Source: Sterolibacterium sp. (lineage in GTDB: Bacteria > Pseudomonadota > Gammaproteobacteria > Burkholderiales > Rhodocyclaceae). From it: a DNA stretch of 49,185 nucleotides. The first letter of the stretch is position 1. Every line of letters starts with the position of its first letter. The notes below the pieces were generated by a model. The model was given only the letters and a program-made list of their open reading frames with translations. It was not told the DNA's origin and searched no databases. The DNA lies in contig JAQTOA010000018.1 of assembly GCA_028713555.1 (NCBI GenBank), positions 1 through 49,185 on the forward strand. The letters run 5' to 3'. Shown here piece by piece: positions 46,039 to 49,185 of the stretch. The position numbers and the translations under genes are program-made.

Positions 46039-48672
46039 TCACTTGGATAGTTGTTTCAACTGGTAGAGTTTTTCCAAAGCCTCGCGCGGCGATAGTGAAT
46101 CTGGATCGAGGTCGCGCAAGGCGTCCAGCGCGGGATGCGGTTCGACTTTTGTCGGGGCCGGTATCGCGGTGAACAACTCGGCTTGTTGCCCATGGTCACC
46201 CTGCGTGGCTTCGCGGTTCTCCATTGCACTGAGGCGCCGCTTGGCATCGCGGATCACGCTGCCGGGTATGCCGGCCAGCGCTGCCACTTGGATGCCGTAA
46301 CTCTGGCTGGCGGGGCCTTCCGCAACCGCGTGCAGAAAGACGATACTGTGACCATATTCAACCGCATCGAGATGCACATTGGCGCATTCCGGGTAGTCAT
46401 TTGCCAGTCGCGTGAGTTCAAAATAGTGCGTCGCAAATAGCGTAAACGCGCGGTTTTTTTCGATGAGATGACGGGCGATGGCGAAGGCCAGCGCCATTCC
46501 GTCGAAAGTCGAGGTGCCGCGGCCAATCTCGTCCATCAGTACCAGCGAACGCTCGGTGGCGCCATGCAGGATAGCCGCTGCTTCGGTCATTTCGACCATG
46601 AAAGTTGAACGACCCGAGGCTAAGTCATCGGAGGCGCCAATGCGAGTGAAAATTGCGTCGATCGGCCCAAGATGCACCGACTTGGCCGGCACAAAACAGC
46701 CGCAGTGGGCGAGGAGCACGGTCAGCGCTGTTTGACGCATATAGGTCGATTTGCCGCCCATATTCGGACCAGTGACGAGTAATAGACGTCGTGCCGAGGA
46801 CAGTTGCGTGTCATTAGCGATAAAATTGCCCGAGTGAGTGCCGACCTGAACTTCCACTACAGGGTGACGGCCCTCTTCGATGATGATCCCTGGCGTATCC
46901 TGGAATTGCGGCTGGCAATAGTCGAGGCGTCGTGCTGCATCAGCGAAGGCACAAATGCCATCGGCCAATGCCACGGCGCGAGCGATGCGCTGCAATTCGA
47001 TGATATAGCTAGCCAAGGCGGCTAGCAAAGCGTCGTAGAGTTGTTTTTCCAGCACCAACGCCCGTTCGTTGGCGGAGAGCGCCTTGTCCTCGAAGGTTTT
47101 CAATTCCGGCGTAATGTACCGCTCGGCATTTTTCAGCGTCTGGCGACGACGATAGTCCTCAGGCACTTTGGCGGTGTTGGCATGACTGACCTCGATGTAA
47201 AAGCCATGCACCTTGTTGAACTCGACCTTGAGATTGGTAATGCCGGTGCGAAGCTTTTCGCGTGCCTCAAGTTCGAGCAGGAATTCGCCGCAGTTGTTTT
47301 GTAGCGCGCGCAATTCGTCGAGCGTTGCGTCATAGCCGTCTGCCATGACACCGCCTTCGCGTAACAGCGCTGAAGGCTCGTCCCGGATCGCCTGCTGCAA
47401 TAGGTGCAACGCCTCGTCAGGCGTGGATAAATCGGCGCGGATTTGCGTCAGCAGCGGAGCCTTTGCTTCGCCAAGGGCCATTTTTAAACCGTCAAGTCTG
47501 GCCAGGCTGTCGCGCAATGCCGAGAGATCGCGTGGCCGGGCGCTCTTCAGGGCGATACGGGCGGTGATGCGCTCGATGTCGGCCAGACCGCGTAATTCCG
47601 CGCGAAATGATAGGTGGGACGCGGTACCGTTGTCTGTGTCGAGCAGCTCGGCGACGGCATGATGGCGCGCCGCAGCTGCGCTGCGGTCGGCCAGTGGATG
47701 ATGTAGGCAATGGCGCAACCAGCGTGTGCCCATGCCGGTCGCACAGTTGTCGAGCAAGGAAAGGAGGGTGGGTGCCGCTTCACCACGCAAAGTTTCAGAA
47801 ATCTCCAGATTGCGTCGAGTCGCTGCATCGAGTCGCAGAAATTCGCTTTCCCTTTCAACTTTGATGCTAGTGACATGAGTCAGGGCCTGTCGCTGGGTGG
47901 TGTAGGCGTACTGAAACAACGCACCGGCGGCGGCAAGTCCCAAAGGAAATTCTTCGGCGCCATCGGGTAGAAACGCAGTGAAGTCGCGGGTGCCGAAATG
48001 TTTTGTCAGCATCCGAACAGCGGATTCGCTATCGAAATGCCAGTCGGGTAGGCGTTTGATTGCTGCGCCGCGTGCCTCGGGAAGTGGGTTGCGCAGATTG
48101 TCCGGTAGCAACAGTTCTGCGGGGCGTAAGCGTTCAAAGTGGGCCGGAATGGCGTCTACAGAACATTCCAGGGTGCACAGGTCGCCATTGGCGAGGTTAA
48201 GCCAGGCTAATCCCGCCCGGGAAGCACGATTGCCATCCAGTATCAGGGCAAGCAGTAGGCAGTCCCGATCTTCATCCAGCAATGCCGCATCGGTCAGTGT
48301 ACCAGGCGTGACGATGCGCGTCACCGCTCGTTCGACCGGCCCCTTACTGGAGGCTGGATCGCCGATCTGCTCGCAGATTGCCACCGATTCGCCTTGTTTT
48401 ACCAGCCGCGCCAGATACTGTTCGACCGCGTGGTAGGGAACTCCTGCCATAGGGACCGGTTGGCCTGCTGACTGGCCTCGGCGAGTCAGCGTGATATCGA
48501 GTAAGCGAGCTGCTTTTTCCGCATCGGCATGAAACAGTTCGTAGAAATCGCCCATCCGGAAGAACAACAACATTTCCGGATGTTGCGCCTTGATGCTGAG
48601 ATATTGCTGCATCATCGGGGTATGGTTCTCATACTCCCGATGCTTGTCCGGATTGTCTTTATCTGTGCCCAA
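46039..48672 (-). CDS. mutS: DNA mismatch repair protein MutS
   Basis: An 877-residue mismatch-recognition ATPase. The mismatch-binding motif is [13 protein letters not shown] (Phe-x-Glu), the Walker A is [15 protein letters not shown], and [16 protein letters not shown] and ATHYFELT complete the ATPase site. I accept the TTG start at 48672 because the conserved HTPMMQQYL begins before the first ATG (48615); AGAG is the only nearby ribosome-binding hint. The C-terminal tetramerisation tail is present. It converges on slyD with 48 bases between them. Confidence 0.95.
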   Translation of the reverse strand: MGTDKDNPDKHREYENHTPMMQQYLSIKAQHPEMLLFFRMGDFYELFHADAEKAARLLDITLTRRGQSAGQPVPMAGVPYHAVEQYLARLVKQGESVAICEQIGDPASSKGPVERAVTRIVTPGTLTDAALLDEDRDCLLLALILDGNRASRAGLAWLNLANGDLCTLECSVDAIPAHFERLRPAELLLPDNLRNPLPEARGAAIKRLPDWHFDSESAVRMLTKHFGTRDFTAFLPDGAEEFPLGLAAAGALFQYAYTTQRQALTHVTSIKVERESEFLRLDAATRRNLEISETLRGEAAPTLLSLLDNCATGMGTRWLRHCLHHPLADRSAAAARHHAVAELLDTDNGTASHLSFRAELRGLADIERITARIALKSARPRDLSALRDSLARLDGLKMALGEAKAPLLTQIRADLSTPDEALHLLQQAIRDEPSALLREGGVMADGYDATLDELRALQNNCGEFLLELEAREKLRTGITNLKVEFNKVHGFYIEVSHANTAKVPEDYRRRQTLKNAERYITPELKTFEDKALSANERALVLEKQLYDALLAALASYIIELQRIARAVALADGICAFADAARRLDYCQPQFQDTPGIIIEEGRHPVVEVQVGTHSGNFIANDTQLSSARRLLLVTGPNMGGKSTYMRQTALTVLLAHCGCFVPAKSVHLGPIDAIFTRIGASDDLASGRSTFMVEMTEAAAILHGATERSLVLMDEIGRGTSTFDGMALAFAIARHLIEKNRAFTLFATHYFELTRLANDYPECANVHLDAVEYGHSIVFLHAVAEGPASQSYGIQVAALAGIPGSVIRDAKRRLSAMENREATQGDHGQQAELFTAIPAPTKVEPHPALDALRDLDPDSLSPREALEKLYQLKQLSK

Positions 48673-48979
48673 TAAATTCTCTATTCACGTAGTTATCTGG
48701 CACCCTTTTAAGACGAAGAGTGCTAAATGGCGCCACAAGTGTGGCTTATCCGGGTGGGAGTATAAGGGATGGTTGTCTGGTTTATTGATCTTGAACCCTC
48801 ATCCTTGAGGTGGTCTTTCGAGACGTACTTGATTTGGTGTGCGGGAGAAGCTGCGACAGGATTTGGTCTGGCGCTAATGGCTATACAGCTGCTTTAGCGT
48901 ATTTTGGCACATCTTACTGTGAGCCCTGTTGCGGTATCCTGGACGACACAGCAAACCAAGTTATTTGATGTTGACAACG
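48673..48979. other. Upstream region between mutS and the rRNA promoter
   Basis: No gene is supported in these 307 bases. They should contain the mutS promoter and upstream-activating DNA of the rRNA operon. A DNA palindrome GCCACA-AG-TGTGGC (48732-48745) lies 60 bases upstream of mutS. Nothing else stands out. Confidence 0.45.
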
Positions 48980-49008
48980 TTTACAAGTCTTATTTTCACC
49001 GTTATAAT
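48980..49008 (+). promoter_or_regulatory. Strong promoter of an rRNA operon
   Basis: TTTACA (48980-48985), a 17-bp spacer and the consensus TATAAT (49003-49008). An alternative TTGACA at 48971-48976 has no good -10 partner. The leader with boxB/boxA downstream identifies it as an rrn promoter. Confidence 0.8.
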
Positions 49009-49185
49009 CTCATCCCTCTGCTAATTGCAGATCGGCGGCGCAGAAGTTGCTGCCATGCTCTTTAACAACTGAACAACCGATAGGTGTGGGTGCTTGGAGA
49101 GGGAGCGGGACGATACGGGTCTGCGATTCTGAGAATCGAAGGACGCGGATGTAGTGGAGGGCTGAGAGGTCTGAAGCTGCGGCGG
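49009..49185 (+). other. 5' leader of an rRNA primary transcript
   Basis: The leader runs from the promoter to the window edge. After boxA it includes the CCGATAGGTGTGGG segment familiar from betaproteobacterial 16S leaders and a palindrome CGATTCT-G-AGAATCG (49124-49138), likely part of the processing structure. The mature 16S 5' end is outside the window. Confidence 0.75.
49034..49067 (+). promoter_or_regulatory. rRNA antitermination site (boxB-like stem and boxA)
   Basis: A GGCGGC...GCTGCC stem (49034-49054) is followed by TGCTCTTTAACA (49056-49067), the exact boxA of proteobacterial rRNA leaders. It recruits the NusB/S10 antitermination complex. The 16S gene is not yet reached. Confidence 0.88.

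Noticed and set aside
46039..48672. mutS starting at the ATG at 48615
   Set aside because: That start would cut into the conserved HTPMMQQYL segment, so the TTG at 48672 is preferred.

Overview
The window reads as chromosomal DNA of a betaproteobacterium, most likely of the Rhodocyclales/Sterolibacteriaceae type. The evidence is the rpsF-priB-rpsR-rplI-dnaB block, the hom-thrC pair, the acnB / CoA-ester lyase / mdh / gltA / sucAB-lpd TCA region, and an rRNA leader with a standard boxA. The metabolic signature is that of an anaerobic aromatic degrader. The left end carries genes that closely resemble bamB and bamC, the tungsten active-site and Fe-S subunits of the ATP-independent class II benzoyl-CoA reductase. 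That enzyme is typical of strict anaerobes such as Geobacter. From memory, Georgfuchsia (an Fe(III)-reducing toluene degrader) is the cultivated betaproteobacterium that best fits; this assignment is an inference.

Layout. 1-3650 (minus): a TetR-family regulator, bamB, bamC and the first codons of the next bam gene form one operon. Its promoter has a perfect 12-bp palindrome between the -35 and -10 boxes. 3744-7510 (minus): moaA-fdhD-mobA-moeA, molybdenum/tungsten-pterin cofactor genes that plausibly serve BamB. 7647-10775 (plus): ribosomal proteins S6, S18 and L9, PriB and the DnaB helicase, with a strong hairpin after rplI and a second hairpin over the dnaB ribosome-binding site. 10839-20365 (minus): a complete set for adding 4-amino-4-deoxy-L-arabinose (Ara4N) to lipid A, with arnA split into two genes, flanked by an Mth938-like gene, a peroxiredoxin and a PIN-PhoH ATPase. 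20508-24498 (plus): alaA-hom-thrC. 24507-25775 (minus): a 45-residue membrane protein, nadC and tRNA-Arg(CCT). 25891-30945: an ABC-F ATPase (uup), an HDOD protein and an unknown exported protein. 30970-44978: the TCA region. 45038-48672: a peroxiredoxin, SlyD and MutS. 48980-49185: the promoter and leader of an rRNA operon whose 16S gene lies beyond the right edge.

The most informative region is 35625-39340. The citrate synthase gene is of the mitochondrial/Geobacter type, not the usual proteobacterial type II. It is followed by an unusual histidine-kinase-like gene. Directly behind that kinase's stop codon lies a frameshifted remnant of the C-terminal part of an ordinary type II proteobacterial gltA, just before sucA where betaproteobacteria normally keep it. 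This looks like a gene replacement with the old gene's debris still in place. The sdh genes that often sit between mdh and gltA in relatives are also absent here. Together with bamBC, this suggests that part of the central anaerobic metabolism was imported from, or shared with, Geobacter-like anaerobes.

Limits: no database search was possible. Family calls rest on motifs and remembered sequences, and promoter and operator calls rest on eye-matching to consensus sequences.
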